A stretch of DNA of 64,000 nucleotides from Siphonodentalium dalli (GCA_032622095.1 CP136069.1:3056066-3120065), one strand, 5' to 3'; shown: positions 10,907 to 21,372, numbered from the stretch's first letter. Notes: generated by a model not told the origin, from the sequence alone. Translations and numbers: made by a program.

Positions 10907-12179
10907 AAGCATCATTGATATGTAGTTATCCCATAGGAAATGTTCAGATAATAAGTTTAACCCTTTCTATACTAAAGCATCATTGATGAGTAGTTATCCC
11001 ATAGGAAATGTTCAGATAATAAGTTTAACCCTTTCTATACTGAAGCATCATTGATATGTAGTTATCCCATAGGAAATGTTCAGCTAATAAGTTTAACCCT
11101 TTCTATACTAAAGCATCATTGATGAGTAGTTATCCCATAGGAAATGTTCAGATAATAAGATTAACCCTTTCTATACTAAAGCATAATTGATGAGTAGTTA
11201 TCACATTGGGAATGTTCAGATAATAAGTTTAACCCTTTCTATACTAAAACATAATTGATGAGTAGTTATCACATTGGGAATGTTCAGATAATAAGTTTAA
11301 CCCTTTCTATACTAAAACATCATTGATGAGTAGTTATCCCATAGGAAATGTTCAGATAATAAGATTAACCCTTTCTATACTAAAGTATAATTTATGAGTA
11401 GTTATCACATTGGGAATGTTCAGATAATAAGTTTAACCCTTTCTATACTAAAGCATCATTGATGAGTAGTTATCTCATAGGAAATGTTCAGATAATAAGA
11501 TTAACCCTTTCTATACTAAAGCATCATTGATGAGTAGTTATCCCATAGGAAATGTTCAGATAATAAGATTAACCCTTTCTATACTAAAGCATCATTGATG
11601 AGTAGTTATCCCATAGGAAATGTTCAGATAATAAGTTTAACCCTTTCTATACTAAAGCATCATTGATGAGTAGTTATCCCATAGGAAATGTTCAGATAAT
11701 AAGATTAACCCTTTCTATACTAAAGCATCATTGATGAGTAGTTATACCATAGGAAATGTTCAGATAATAAGTTTAATACTTTCTATACTAAAGCATCATT
11801 GATGAGTAGTTATCCCATAGGAAATGTTCAGATAATAAGTTTAACCCTTTCTATACTAAAGCATCGTTGATATGTAGTTATCCCATAGGAAATGTTCAGA
11901 TAATAAGTTTAACCCTTTCTATACTAAATCATCATTGATGAGTAGTTATCCCATAGGAAATGTTCAGATAATAAGTTTAACCCTTTCTATACTAAAGCAT
12001 CATTGATGAGTGGTTATCCCATAGGAAATGTTCAGATAATAAGTTTAACCCTTTCTATACTAAATCATCATTGATGAGTAGTTATCCCATAGGAAATGTT
12101 CAGATAATAAGTTTAACCCTTTCTATACTAAAGCATCATTGATGAGTAGTTATCCCATAGGAAATGTTCAGATAATAAG
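10905..12179. repeat. 68-bp satellite, about 19 copies
   Basis: The unit is AAGCATCATTGATGAGTAGT...CAGATAATAAG TTTAACCCTTTCTATACTA. Two variant types alternate, 'tatcccataggaaatg' and 'tatcacattgggaatg', together with 'gatgagtag' or 'gatatgtag'. Every unit contains TTTAACCCTTT, the same string as the ends of the TTAA MITEs in this window. The array is bounded on the left by an F element and on the right by a C element starting in its last TTAA. Confidence 0.95.
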
Positions 12180-12579
12180 TTAACCCTTTACCCAACAAAC
12201 CGGCCAAAACCGGCCAAATAAAGCTTCAACAGCCTAAAATATCTTCGGTCTGTCTCAATAAAACCATACAAATATGGATATCATTGGAACCGGCTCATTG
12301 ACCACATTGTGATGGTTATAGTTATGCCCTGTTCCAATGCATTCTCTTATATATGCGAGTCGACCATAGGTCGCCTCGCATATATAAGAGAATGCATTGG
12401 CCTAAAAAATATCTTTTTTTAACACTTTTTACCATTTTTTCTTACATTCTTTAACAATTTTTTGATAAAGAATGCGTTAAGCCAATGCATTCTCTTATAT
12501 ATGCGAGGCGACCTATGGTCGACTCGCATATATAAGAGAATGCATTGGCACAGGGCCATTCTGTTGGGTAAAGGGTTAA
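12180..12579. mobile_element. Family C TTAA MITE, complete (400 bp)
   Basis: TTAA at 12180 and 12576. It opens CCCTTTACCCAACAAACCGG, then runs through the block with 'aaagcttcaacagcctaaaatatcttcggtctgtctcaat' and hairpin 1 (about 12334-12403), an A/T spacer, and hairpin 2 (about 12481-12550). It closes 'ccattctgttgggtaaaggg'. It lies in the last TTAA of the 68-bp satellite. Confidence 0.9.
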
Positions 12580-12668
12580 ACAAACAACCATAGGTTATTA
12601 GCTTATGATCTAAACATTTACCTCAACAAATTAGGCTCCTTCTGCACTTTTATTTATCTATTGTTTGT

Positions 12669-13068
12669 TTAACCCTTTACCCAACAGAACGGCCCTGTGC
12701 CAATGCATTCTCTTATATATGCGAGTCGACCATAGGTCGCCTCGCATATATAAGAGAATGCATTGGCTTAACACATTAAAAATTATAAAATTGTTAAAGA
12801 ATGTAAGAAAAAATGGTAAAAAGTGTTAAATTTTTTTTTTTTTTAGGCCAATGCATTCTCTTATATATGCGAGGCGACCTATGGTCGACTCGCATATATA
12901 AGAGAATGCATTGGCACAGGGCATAACTGTAACCATCACAATGTGGTCAATGAGCCGGTTCCAATGATACCCATATTTGTATGGTTCTATTGTGACAGAC
13001 CGAAGATATTTTAGGCTGTTGAAGATTTATTTGGGCGTTTTTGGCCGGTTTGTTGGGTAAAGGGTTAA
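12669..13068. mobile_element. Family C TTAA MITE, complete, opposite orientation
   Basis: TTAA at 12669 and 13065. It has the same modules as the copy at 12180 but in reverse order, so the 'cttcggtctgt' block is at the right, and the two copies are mirror images separated by 89 bp. Hairpins lie at about 12699-12768 and 12846-12915. Both copies are 400 bp long, which argues for a single well-defined family. Confidence 0.9.
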
Positions 13069-13275
13069 AGTTAAAACAAAGCTAATATTAAATCAATAGA
13101 GGACCATTGTAGAATCACAAAAATATATAATATAAAACATGTACTAATATATCTTTATGTAAATGCAATACCCCCCACAAAAAAACTATTAATGTAAATA
13201 CTACTGGTTTATATGTTGATTTAAACACTTGCAATTTAGGGCAGGTGCATACATGTACATTTACTTATACATGTA

Positions 13276-13488
13276 CAGTAATGCCTTAAATAATCGACTC
13301 CTTAACCACAGCAGAATTATGGGTAATTTTTCAGGATTTAGTCGGAAATATGGCTTCTTGTCATTCATCTAAAAGCTCTCAGTGAGAGCTTTCCGATGAA
13401 TGGCAACAAGCCATATTTCCTACTAAATCCTGAAAAATTACCCATAATTCTGCTGTGGTTAAAGAGTTGATTATTTAGGGCATTACTG
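13276..13488. mobile_element. Family B MITE, complete, TA-flanked
   Basis: CAGTAATGCCTTAAATAATC ... GATTATTTAGGGCATTACTG with TA on both outer sides (13274-13275, 13489-13490). The arms continue through 'cttaaccacagcagaattatgggtaa', 'caggatttagt' and 'gaaatatggctt' to a central 'aaagctctcagtgagagcttt'. The CAGT start and TA duplication fit a Tc1/mariner-like non-autonomous element. The element is one long hairpin. Confidence 0.85.
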
Positions 13489-13629
13489 TAGTGTTGATGT
13501 TTAAGAGTTTTATTTGAGAAATATATATTTATTTGCTTCCATTCCATAGAGTACGGTCTGACATTTTATGTGGAACATGAAAGCATTCCACACATAAAAA
13601 TATATTATGGAAAGCAACAAAATCAACAT

Positions 13630-13809
13630 CCATTACATATATTGTATCAACCGAAAGTCACTTAAATCTTGCAATTTTGAGTTGGGACCTTCGCCCACAG
13701 TGAAATTATGAAATACCTTATTAAAGGAAGATGTAATAACTAAGAAGTATTCCAAGCATTATATTTTTTAATTTATATTTTTTTTTTACAGGTATTGTAC
13801 TGGTGGAAT
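13630..13809. mobile_element. Family E fragment
   Basis: 'aagtcacttaaatcttgcaattttgagttgggaccttcgcc', 'agtgaaat' and 'taataactaagaa' lead to 'gtattgtactggtggaata', matching the right half of family E (compare 15492-16251 and 38872-39347). It is cut at the right by the family B element at 13811. Confidence 0.55.
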
Positions 13810-13810
13810 A

Positions 13811-13976
13811 CAGTAATGCCCTAATTAATCGACTCCTTTAACCACAGCAGAATTATGGGTAACTTTTCAGGATTTAAGTCGGAAATATGGCTTGTTGCCA
13901 TATTTCCAACTAAATCCTGAAAAGTTATCCATAATTCTGCTGTGGTTAAAGGAGTCGATTATTCAGGGCATTACTG
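13811..13976. mobile_element. Family B MITE, complete, TA-flanked
   Basis: CAGTAATGCCCTAATTAATC ... CGATTATTCAGGGCATTACTG, with TA before (13809-13810) and after (13977-13978). It is a shorter internal-deletion form lacking the central 'aaagctctc' segment, so its arms meet at 'cttgttgccatattt'. It appears to interrupt E-family sequence ('ctggtggaaTA'). Confidence 0.8.
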
Positions 13977-14562
13977 TATCATTGCAGAGAACTTTGGTAG
14001 ATTTCACGCTACAAAACTGTTATTTATTTATTTTGAACAGAAATTGAAGGATTAATTGATTAATGTTAGTTAAATTTGTTACCTTTGTCGTCTCCTGAAT
14101 TTTAATTCCAGAAGCATGTTTTCAACACAACAGAACACAGACACAACAACAAATGAATCCACATTTAGAACGAGCTTATTTTGCCAGATAATTTTATTTT
14201 CGCCCCAAGGTGAGTAACGGTGACCTCATATTAAACTCTGGAGGGCATGCTAAAACCTTTTGTTCGTTTTATCTACATCTCCAAATTTTTTGTGGAATAT
14301 TATAAATTCTATAGTGTATAAATTAGCTGGCCAATTAAATCCAGATATCTGTATTAGTTTACAGCCCGGAGGCATGATGTTTTACGATCCGATCTATGAT
14401 AGGTGACATTTTATCATGGGACCTTGTCTTTCTTATGTAGCTACAACTGATCCTTCCCTATTGTTTGCTCAGTGGGTTTATGACACCTTAACTGAGTATT
14501 ATTATTGTAGAAAGGGTAATTTAGTGCAGGCATAAAATCAGGGGGTGACCATCAAAGTAATA
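13977..14562. other. No gene or clear repeat seen
   Basis: Ordinary AT-rich sequence. ORFs are short, and I see no strong palindrome or tandem structure apart from the flanking MITEs. Confidence 0.4.
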
Positions 14563-14703
14563 CAGTAATGCCCTAATTAACCCCTATGGTGCCCCTCACA
14601 GACAGGAGCAGACAACAGTCAGTAATAGATCATTCTATCTGTGTGGGGCTCTCTATGGGAGTTAGCCATATATACATGTAGTAGAGATTCATAGGACGAT
14701 CTA
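14563..14703. mobile_element. Family B end with an F element at its TTAA
   Basis: CAGTAATGCCCTAA starts at about 14565 and is entered at TTAA (about 14577) by an F-type hairpin, CCCCTATGGTGCCCCTCACA...GTGTGGGGCTCTCTATGGGA, up to about 14663. The remainder of this B copy is not seen before the next B copy at 14704. Confidence 0.55.
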
Positions 14704-15220
14704 CAGTAATGCCCTCGGGGAGAGCTTTCCAATGAATGGCAACAAGCCATATTTCCGACTAAATCCTGAAAATTTACCCATAATTCTGCTGTGTTTAACC
14801 CTTTACCCAACAAACCGGCCAAAACCGGCCAAATAAAGCTTCAACAGCCTAAAATATCTTCGGTCTGTCTCAATAGAACCATACAAATATGGATATCATT
14901 GGAACCGGCTCCTTGACCACATTGTGATAGTTACAGTTATGCCCTGTGCCAATGCATTCTCTTATATATGCGAGTCGACCATAGGTCGCCTCGCATATAT
15001 AAGAGAATGCATTGGCCTAAAAAATATCTTTTTTTAACACTTTTTACCATTTTTTCTTACATTCTTTAACAATTTTATAATTTTTAATGTGTTAAGCCAA
15101 TGCATTCTCTTATATATGCGAGGCGACCTATGGTCGACTCGCATATATAAGAGAATGCATTGGCACAGGGCCCTTCTGTTGGGTAAAGGGTTAAGGAGTC
15201 GATTATTTAGGGCATTACTG
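14704..15220. mobile_element. Family B MITE interrupted by a C element
   Basis: CAGTAATGCCCTCGGGGAGA... runs through 'tttccgactaaatcctgaaaatttacccataattctgctgtgt' to a TTAA at 14795, where the C element begins. After that element, TTAAGGAGTCGATTATTTAG and 'ggcattactg' complete the B copy. Removing the insert with one TTAA restores the usual 'ctgctgtg(g/t)TTAAGGAGTC' of other B copies, so the nesting order is clear. Confidence 0.85.
14795..15194. mobile_element. Family C TTAA MITE, 400 bp, nested in family B
   Basis: TTAACCCTTTACCCAACAAA to TTGGGTAAAGGGTTAA, with the 'cttcggtctgtctcaat' block at left and two hairpins (about 14946-15015 and 15095-15164). The internal sequence is almost identical to the copy at 12180, so the two moved recently relative to the decayed B element around them. 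Confidence 0.9.
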
Positions 15221-15266
15221 CATCTTTATCAGTGGTATTGGGACAAACCCAGAACAATGTTGTTAA

Positions 15267-15396
15267 TTTGCAGGCTAGCATCACCCAATTCACCCGCTAG
15301 GGATCTCATTCTATTTGTGCCTCATCTTCTGGGAAGTATCCTAATTTGCGGAAGATAAAATGCATAATCGTGGTGACTAATGGGTGAACATCACCA
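15267..15396. mobile_element. Family D fragment
   Basis: 'gcaggctagcatcacccaattcacccgctagggatctcattct' is a single D palindrome arm. It is followed by 'gcctcatcttctgggaagtatcc' and 'taatgggtgaacatcaccaacttca', the internal D spacer. Both outer ends are missing. Confidence 0.6.
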
Positions 15397-15401
15397 ACTT
15401 C

Positions 15402-15468
15402 AAATATTTCCGACTAAATCCTGATAATTCTGCTGTGGTAAAGGAGTTGATTATTTAGGGCATTACTG
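15402..15468. mobile_element. Family B right-end fragment
   Basis: 'atttccgactaaatcctgataattctgctgtgg' to GATTATTTAGGGCATTACTG. Only the right arm is present. Confidence 0.65.
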
Positions 15469-15491
15469 CACATACATGTACTAGTATACAA

Positions 15492-16251
15492 GGTAGATCA
15501 TGCCATGACTCTCTACTATGGATACTGCCCATAGAGATCATATTCCACCAGTACAAAACCTGGGAGCTTTTTGAAGTTTTGACAGGGAACCTTATACATG
15601 TATACATATAATCGAAAAAATAACACGAGGAATATATTTCTTTGTTATTATCTCTTTCTTAATAATGTACATGTACTTCACTGTAGGTGAAGGTCCCAAC
15701 TCGAAATTTCATGATTTAAGTGACTTTGTGAACAATTTTGCTTCGCGTTTCTTATAATTACCCTGGATATAATTAATTCAATGTTTATTGCGATATCGGC
15801 TCACAAAAACCACAGAAAAAACATGCAATGTCGAGTTGGGACCTTCAAATATAGTGAAGTACACTATTAACCCTTTGAGTGCCAGGTCGATTTTTGTATC
15901 AACCCATATATCCTGTGCCAATGCATTCTCTTATATATGCGAGTTGACCATAGGTCGCCTCGCATATATAAGAGAATGCATTGGCCTAACAATTATTTAT
16001 TTTTTACAATTTTTTACAATTTTAATATATTTTATTATATTCTTTAACAGACTTATTGTGTAGGTTTAGGGCCGATTAGATCGGCCCCTGGCACTCAAAG
16101 GGTTAAGGAACAGATAATAACTAAGAAATATTTTCCCCGTGTTATTTTTTTAAGGTTCCCTCAACTTCCCTGTCAAAACTTGGTGGAATATACTGGTGGA
16201 ATATGATCTCTACGGATGTTAGCCAGAGTAGAGATTCATGGCATGATCTAC
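15492..16251. mobile_element. Family E long inverted repeat, entered by a TTAA MITE
   Basis: The left end is GTAGATCATGCCATGACTCT and the right end reads, on the other strand, GTAGATCATGCCATGAATCT. The arms include 'agagatcatattccacc', 'gaagttttgacagggaacc', 'atataatcgaaaaaataacac' and 'gtacttcactgta', and meet around two 'gagttgggaccttc' segments. A TTAA MITE (15867-16106) interrupts the right arm. Without it, 'gaagtacactattaaggaacagataataac' matches the equivalent stretch of the E copy near 39200. Confidence 0.75.
15867..16106. mobile_element. Family C' TTAA MITE, one hairpin, nested in family E
   Basis: TTAA at 15867 and 16103; ends CCCTTTGAGTGCCAGG and CCTGGCACTCAAAGGG. It carries one C-type hairpin (about 15916-15985, with one G/T change in the loop arm) and an A/T spacer. 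The outer ends differ from family C beyond CCCTTT, but the hairpin is the same sequence, so the module is shared between two end types. Confidence 0.85.
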
Positions 16252-16301
16252 ATGTAGTATACCAGGTAACCTTAGTTTATCATGGCAGATTTGAGTTTGG
16301 C

Positions 16302-16554
16302 TTAACCCTTTGAGTGCCAGGGGCCGATCTCATCGGCCCTAAACCTACAAAATAAGTCTGTTAAAGAATATAAGAATAAATTATTAAAATTGTAAAAAAT
16401 TGTAAAAAAAAAAAAAAAAAAAAAAAATTGTTAGGCCAATGCATTCTCTTATATATGCGAGGCGACCTATGGTCGACTCGCATATATAAGAGAATGCATT
16501 GGCACAGGGTATATGGGTTGATACAAAAATCGGACCTGGCACTCAAAGGGTTAA
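16302..16554. mobile_element. Family C' TTAA MITE, reverse orientation
   Basis: TTAACCCTTTGAGTGCCAGG to CCTGGCACTCAAAGGGTTAA. It has the same composition as the copy at 15867 but reversed, with a poly-A run (about 16408-16427) in the spacer. The single hairpin lies at about 16434-16503. Confidence 0.85.
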
Positions 16555-16566
16555 AATTAGTTAGGT

Positions 16567-16695
16567 CATGACTAAGTGGGATAGCGTCACTAAATTCACC
16601 CTCTAGGGACCTCATTCTACAAATGACAGCCACACTAAATTCACCCTCTAGGGACCTCATTCTACAAATGACAGCCCCATTAAACTCAGACTTGA
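16567..16695. mobile_element. Family D fragment with internal duplication
   Basis: The arm 'actaaattcaccctctagggacctcattctacaaatgacagcc' occurs twice in a row (about 16590 and 16636), followed by 'cattaaactcagac'. This is a right-half D copy with a tandem duplication of its end. Confidence 0.65.
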
Positions 16696-16840
16696 TCTTT
16701 TGAATCCTAAATACGAGCTACATTCCACGTACATGTACAACCTGAAAATAGCCTGAATATCGCATGTACCAGAAGGAGGGTTTGGGGATTTGGGGGGGGG
16801 GGGAGTGATTGGGGAGATGACACCCTCCCACATTTTAAAT

Positions 16841-17275
16841 TTAACCCTTTAACCAACAAAACGCCCAGAAAAATATCCCAAATGAAGCTGCAACAGCCTA
16901 AATTATCTTGGGTCTGTCTCAATAGAACCATACAAATATGGATATCATTGGAACCGGCTCATTGACCACATTGTGATAGTTACTGTTATGCCCTGTGCCA
17001 ATGCATATATAATATAAGAGAATGCATTGGCCTAAAAAACATTCATTTTTTAACACTTTTTACCATTTTTTCTTACATTCTTTAACAATTCTATAATTTT
17101 TTATTACATTTTTTAACAATTTTTCTAATATTTTTCTACATTCTTTGACAATTTTATCATTTTTAATATGTGTTAAGCTAATGCATTCTCTTATATATGC
17201 GAGGCGACCTATGGTCGACTCGCATATATAAGAGAATGCATTGGCACAGGGCCGTTTTGTTGGGTAAAGGGTTAA
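16841..17275. mobile_element. Family C TTAA MITE with collapsed first hairpin
   Basis: TTAA at 16841 and 17272, with ends CCCTTTAACCAACAAAACGCC and 'ggccgttttgttgggtaaaggg'. The first hairpin has lost its loop side ('gtgccaatgcatatataatataagagaatgcattgg'). The second is intact (about 17177-17246). The A/T spacer is longer than usual because a 'cattctttaacaattttN' unit is repeated three times. Confidence 0.85.
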
Positions 17276-17439
17276 AGGGAATAAAATCCATTGATCAATG
17301 GGATTACAAAACGGTTTAAAAACAGGTAGTTTACAATGAATCGGAATTTCGTAAATCATGAGATTCCTCCACAGCTACCTACATGTACAGAGAGAGATTC
17401 GTCCATATCAGACCACAAGCACACAGCTACCTACATGTA

Positions 17440-17548
17440 CAGTGAGAGCTTTCCGATGAATAGCAACAAGCCATATTCCGACTAAATCCTGAAAAGTTAC
17501 CCATAATTCTGCTGTGGTTAAGGAGTGGATTATTTATGGCATTACTGT
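17440..17548. mobile_element. Family B right-half fragment
   Basis: 'cagtgagagctttccgatgaatagcaacaagccat' to GATTATTTATGGCATTACTG. The left arm is missing. Confidence 0.7.
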
Positions 17549-17617
17549 ACATACAGTACTGGTACATGTATGTATAGTGAGAATCATCGATTTTAGACCA
17601 CAAGCACATACAATGTT

Positions 17618-20009
17618 CTGTTATGCCCTAAGTAAATGACCCATTAACTGCAGTTATAATCCGTTTACAACTGCGGTTAAACCGTAACCGCAGTTATTTG
17701 CTGTAACTGCGGTGGCATCGCAGTTACATGCGGTTAGGTTACCGCAGTTAATAACCCTTAACTGCGGTTACACCGCACGTAAACGTTAACCTTCCGGTAT
17801 TTGAATATTTAATGGTGCATCTATCAGTGTACATGTATGTTATCATTTTGTGTTTTAGCGATCACAGCAAAGTGGTAACTTCATAATCGACCAGGAGTTG
17901 ATTGTATGTTTTTGTTATCACCATCGGTACTCAACACGATATATTTTATGTTTTAATCCCGACTTGTTGAAATCTGTATAATTTTGACGTATATGTTCCA
18001 GTATACGTCCGTTGTTCGGCTTGTGAAAAAATACATGCTTATGTTTGAAGCAAAGTAGAGTGCTGAATTTAATACTAGTAATAGTACATACGCAATTCGC
18101 GAATCTAGCTGGCGTGTCACGTTTGTAGTTAATTATGATTATATAGCAACGAATGCAAGATCGGAAAACTTAAATATCGGTTTCCGATATCTGATAATGC
18201 CCGATGTTTGAAGAGTGCGGTTGTTCCGTTTAAACGCATTTTGTGACTATGTATTGTTTCTCTCACTTTACATTTATGATGCATGTGTGGGACTCTAACC
18301 CCCACTTTATATTATTATATAATTATCCACTCGAATCCATTTGAAATTCAGTGGCCATTTGATCCGTTTGAATGCGTTTTTTTCCGTTTTGCGGTTGTTC
18401 CATTTTAAACGCGTTTTCCTTACATTGAAAGTGACCGGCACTCGTCAGCTAAATTGCCGAATAATTATATTTATATATAAATATTTATTTTATCGATGGT
18501 TAAAGTCGAAAATGGGCCGTAAGGATTCCGATTACCCGTCGGGGTTAGCCCAACTGTTATTTTCACCAAAAGGCTACTATAAAGTATACAACATTATAAT
18601 AAAAAGAAATCCAAAAATAAATAAAACACACAAAAACACTTTTATTTTTTCATCACAATCTTCCGTTTACCCAAAACATAAAATATTGGTATATGAATGT
18701 CTGTTCTATTTATCCAAAATAAATAGAAGATCCACAGCAAAAAATATTGATATTGAAAGGGACACTGGCATGTTATTTGTGCTAACTTAATTGTCTAACG
18801 AGCATGGCAACTAAAACATGACACGCCATATGGTATCTGTTCCATTAAGAGCGACATATACCGGTTTAACCGCAACGTATCCGTTTTAACCGCACAATTT
18901 ATTCGGTTCTCTTGCGTTTTAAACGCATCTTATAGCCGCATCGCAGCAATGCACGATCGCGGCAATGCACACCCACACCATACATACCCACACCATACAT
19001 ACCCACACCATACATACCTCCATGATACATACCCACACTATACATACCCATACTATACATACCAACACTATACATACCCATACTATGCATACCCACACTA
19101 CACAAAGCCACACTATACATACCCACACTATACACACTATACATACCCACACTATACATAGCCACACTATACATACCCACACTATACATACCCACACTAT
19201 ACATAGCCACACTATACATACCCACACTATACATACCCACACTATACATACCCACACTATACATACCCACACTATACATACCCACACTATACATAGCCAC
19301 ACTATACATACCCACACTATACATACCCACACTATACATAGCCACACTATACATACCCACACTATACATACCCACACTATACATACTCACACAATGCATA
19401 CCACCACTATACATAACCACGCTATACATACCCCCACTATACATACCCAGGATACATACCCCCACGATACCTACCCACTATACATACCCACTATACATAC
19501 CCACGATACATACCCACACTATTCATACCCACACGATAAATACCCCACGATACATACCCACTGTGATGTGTGTTTCCATGTAGTCTACTTTCTCATGGTT
19601 GTTTGTTTGTGACATATTTACTTTCTGAATATCTGATCCCAGTTATGGGAGTAATTTCACATCATTAATGACTAGATAATAACACAACATGAATTCCCAT
19701 ATACCTATTTGTTTATTACACTTTCAATCGGCCTACCATTTTATGAAATTACAATTGATAAATGATAAGAATGTTGATCTAATCTATGATAATGTAGTGG
19801 GTGGGAAAACAATGTCAGATGGGTCAGAAGCCACCAGAGAGCCACTTTAAGCTTCCAATGTCAGAAAATTTTCCCCGGGGGTCCTCTCGTGCTCTCTCCC
19901 ACCGACGCCTTCGGCGTCGGGTCATCTCTTCGCGATGAATGGTTATACCCCCCCCAATAAAATTTGCTTGCTACGCCCCTGGATGGGCTATTTACTTAGG
20001 GCATAACAG
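17618..20009 (+). mobile_element. Family A transposon copy carrying a satellite
   Basis: The left end CTGTTATGCCCTAAGTAAAT (17618) and right end 'ggctatttacttagggcataacag' (to 20009, then TA) are inverted repeats. The first 150 bp is crowded with GCGGTTA/AACTGCGG motifs on both strands, and the far part has 'ccgttttaaccgca' and 'tttaaacgcat' motifs. Homology to the complete copy at 33651-35101 holds to about 18925. It then gives way to a 15-bp satellite and unrelated DNA before the right end returns. The 149-codon frame at 18341-18790 is not conserved in the other copies. No transposase is seen. Confidence 0.75.
18963..19560. repeat. 15-bp satellite CACACTATACATACC, about 38 copies
   Basis: CCCACACTATACATA repeats across about 600 bp, with 'cccac' alternating with 'gccac'. 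Divergence increases at both ends (cacgatacat, ccactatac). Since 15 is a multiple of three and the unit lacks stops in most frames, long artefactual ORFs arise on both strands. It lies inside family A copy 1. Confidence 0.95.
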
Positions 20010-20172
20010 TAGTTACCTACCGCTACATACAGTACAGTACCGATATGTGCCATTATGTGGTGAGATTCATCTATATTGGACAACAAGCACACAGCTATGT
20101 GTACCTACTGGTACATACAGTATGTGGTAAAAAAATTGAGGTACCAGTGGTTTAAAGTATGACATTGCACCA

Positions 20173-20427
20173 TTAACCCTTTCAGTGCCAGGTCCGATTT
20201 TTGTATCAACCCATATATCCTGTGCCAATGCATTCTCTTATATATGCGAGTCGACCAAAGGTTGCCTCGCATATATAAGAGAATGCATTGGCCTAACAAT
20301 TTTTCATCATTTGTTATTATTTTTTACAATTTTTTACAATTTTAATAATTTTTTCTTATATTCTTTAACAGAAATTATTTTTTATTTTTTTTAGGGCCGA
20401 TTTTACCCCTGGCACTGAAAGGGTTAA
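20173..20427. mobile_element. Family C' TTAA MITE
   Basis: TTAACCCTTTCAGTGCCAGG to CCTGGCACTGAAAGGGTTAA. One hairpin lies at about 20223-20292, with loop changes ('ccaaaggttgcc'). An A/T spacer with 'cttatattctttaacag' follows. Confidence 0.85.
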
Positions 20428-20620
20428 ACACCAGAAGCCCTGACTTATGACCAGAAGCTCGCCTGGTAGTGCCAGACGATGGCTCCTTGTTATCATCTGT
20501 ATATCTCGAAATAAACTAACACAAGTACTCGACCCATACGAAATGCGGCCAGAGGCGCCACGAACGAGGTTCAATCGAGTGCCGTGAACGAGGAGCAATC
20601 GAGCCAATCTAAGCTGCAGC

Positions 20621-20835
20621 CCAGAAACAATTGTGAACAGATCTCAACCACCTGCGTCGCCGATAGCAACAAGAGTCTAATCAAAACTAGGCCGCCAGAA
20701 ACAATCATGAACAGACCTCAACCACCTGCATCGCCGATAGCAACAAGAGTCTAATCAAAACTAGGCTACCAGAAACAATCGTAAACGCACCCCAACTACT
20801 GTACATGTACTAGTACCTCAGTCGCCGACAACACA
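20621..20835. repeat. 74-bp tandem repeat, about 3 copies
   Basis: CCAGAAACAATYRTGAACAG begins at 20621, 20695 and 20769. It is followed by 'ctcaaccacctgcRtcgccgatagcaacaagagtctaatcaaaactagg' in the first two copies and a diverged third. No coding family recognised. Confidence 0.8.
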
Positions 20836-20871
20836 AAAAGTACATACAGTAATGTTGATGGGCAATATATA

Positions 20872-21072
20872 AAGTAATGCTCTAATTAAATGACCCCTTA
20901 ACCACAGCAGAATTATGGGTAACTTTTCAGGATTTAGTCGGAAATATGGAAATATGGCTTGTTGCCCGAGAGATTTCCAATGAATGGCAACAAGCCATAT
21001 TTCCGACAAAATCCTGAAAAGTTACCCATAATTTTGCTGTGGTTAAGGAGTCGCTTATTTAGGGCATTACTA
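20872..21072. mobile_element. Family B MITE
   Basis: 'agtaatgctctaattaaatgacccctTAACCACAGCAGAATTATGG' to 'ggttaaggagtcgcttatttagggcattact'. A small duplication, 'gaaatatggaaatatgg', lies in the left arm. The centre differs from the copy at 13276. Confidence 0.8.
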
Positions 21073-21175
21073 TATTGGATTCTCTTCATCTGCACCGAGA
21101 CTTACTTAGTAATTATACATGTACATGAAAGGGTTAATAATCGAGATGATACATGTATATAAAGTTTAAGTGGGC

Positions 21176-21216
21176 TAGGCATCACCAAATTCACCCTCTG
21201 GGGACCTCATTCTGTT
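21176..21216. mobile_element. Family D solo arm
   Basis: 'ggctaggcatcaccaaattcaccctctggggacctcattctg' is one D palindrome arm with nothing matching on the left. Confidence 0.6.
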
Positions 21217-21372
21217 CTGAGTAGTGTAAGGTTTTTCTCCTCGAGTGAGATGTGGAAGATAATTTTTACGAGGTGTTAGCGGAGTGAAAATAATGCTCGC
21301 ATCTCAAGAACGAGCAGTTACATGTAACTGTTGTGTTTATTATATATTCTATGTCAGTTTGTTACGACCCAG

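Noticed and set aside
7233-12179. Tandem arrays resembling CRISPR repeats (53- and 68-bp units)
   Set aside because: The units are directly adjacent with no unique spacers, and the context is a eukaryotic genome.
18341-18790. 149-codon ORF inside family A copy 1
   Set aside because: The corresponding stretches of copies 2 and 3 carry deletions and small indels that break the frame, and no transposase motif is present.
18899-19612. Long overlapping ORFs on both strands (up to 215 codons) with HTHTI or MYSVG repeats
   Set aside because: The 15-bp satellite has a length divisible by three and lacks stops in several frames, so open frames are automatic. The sequence evolves as a satellite and has no start context or domain.
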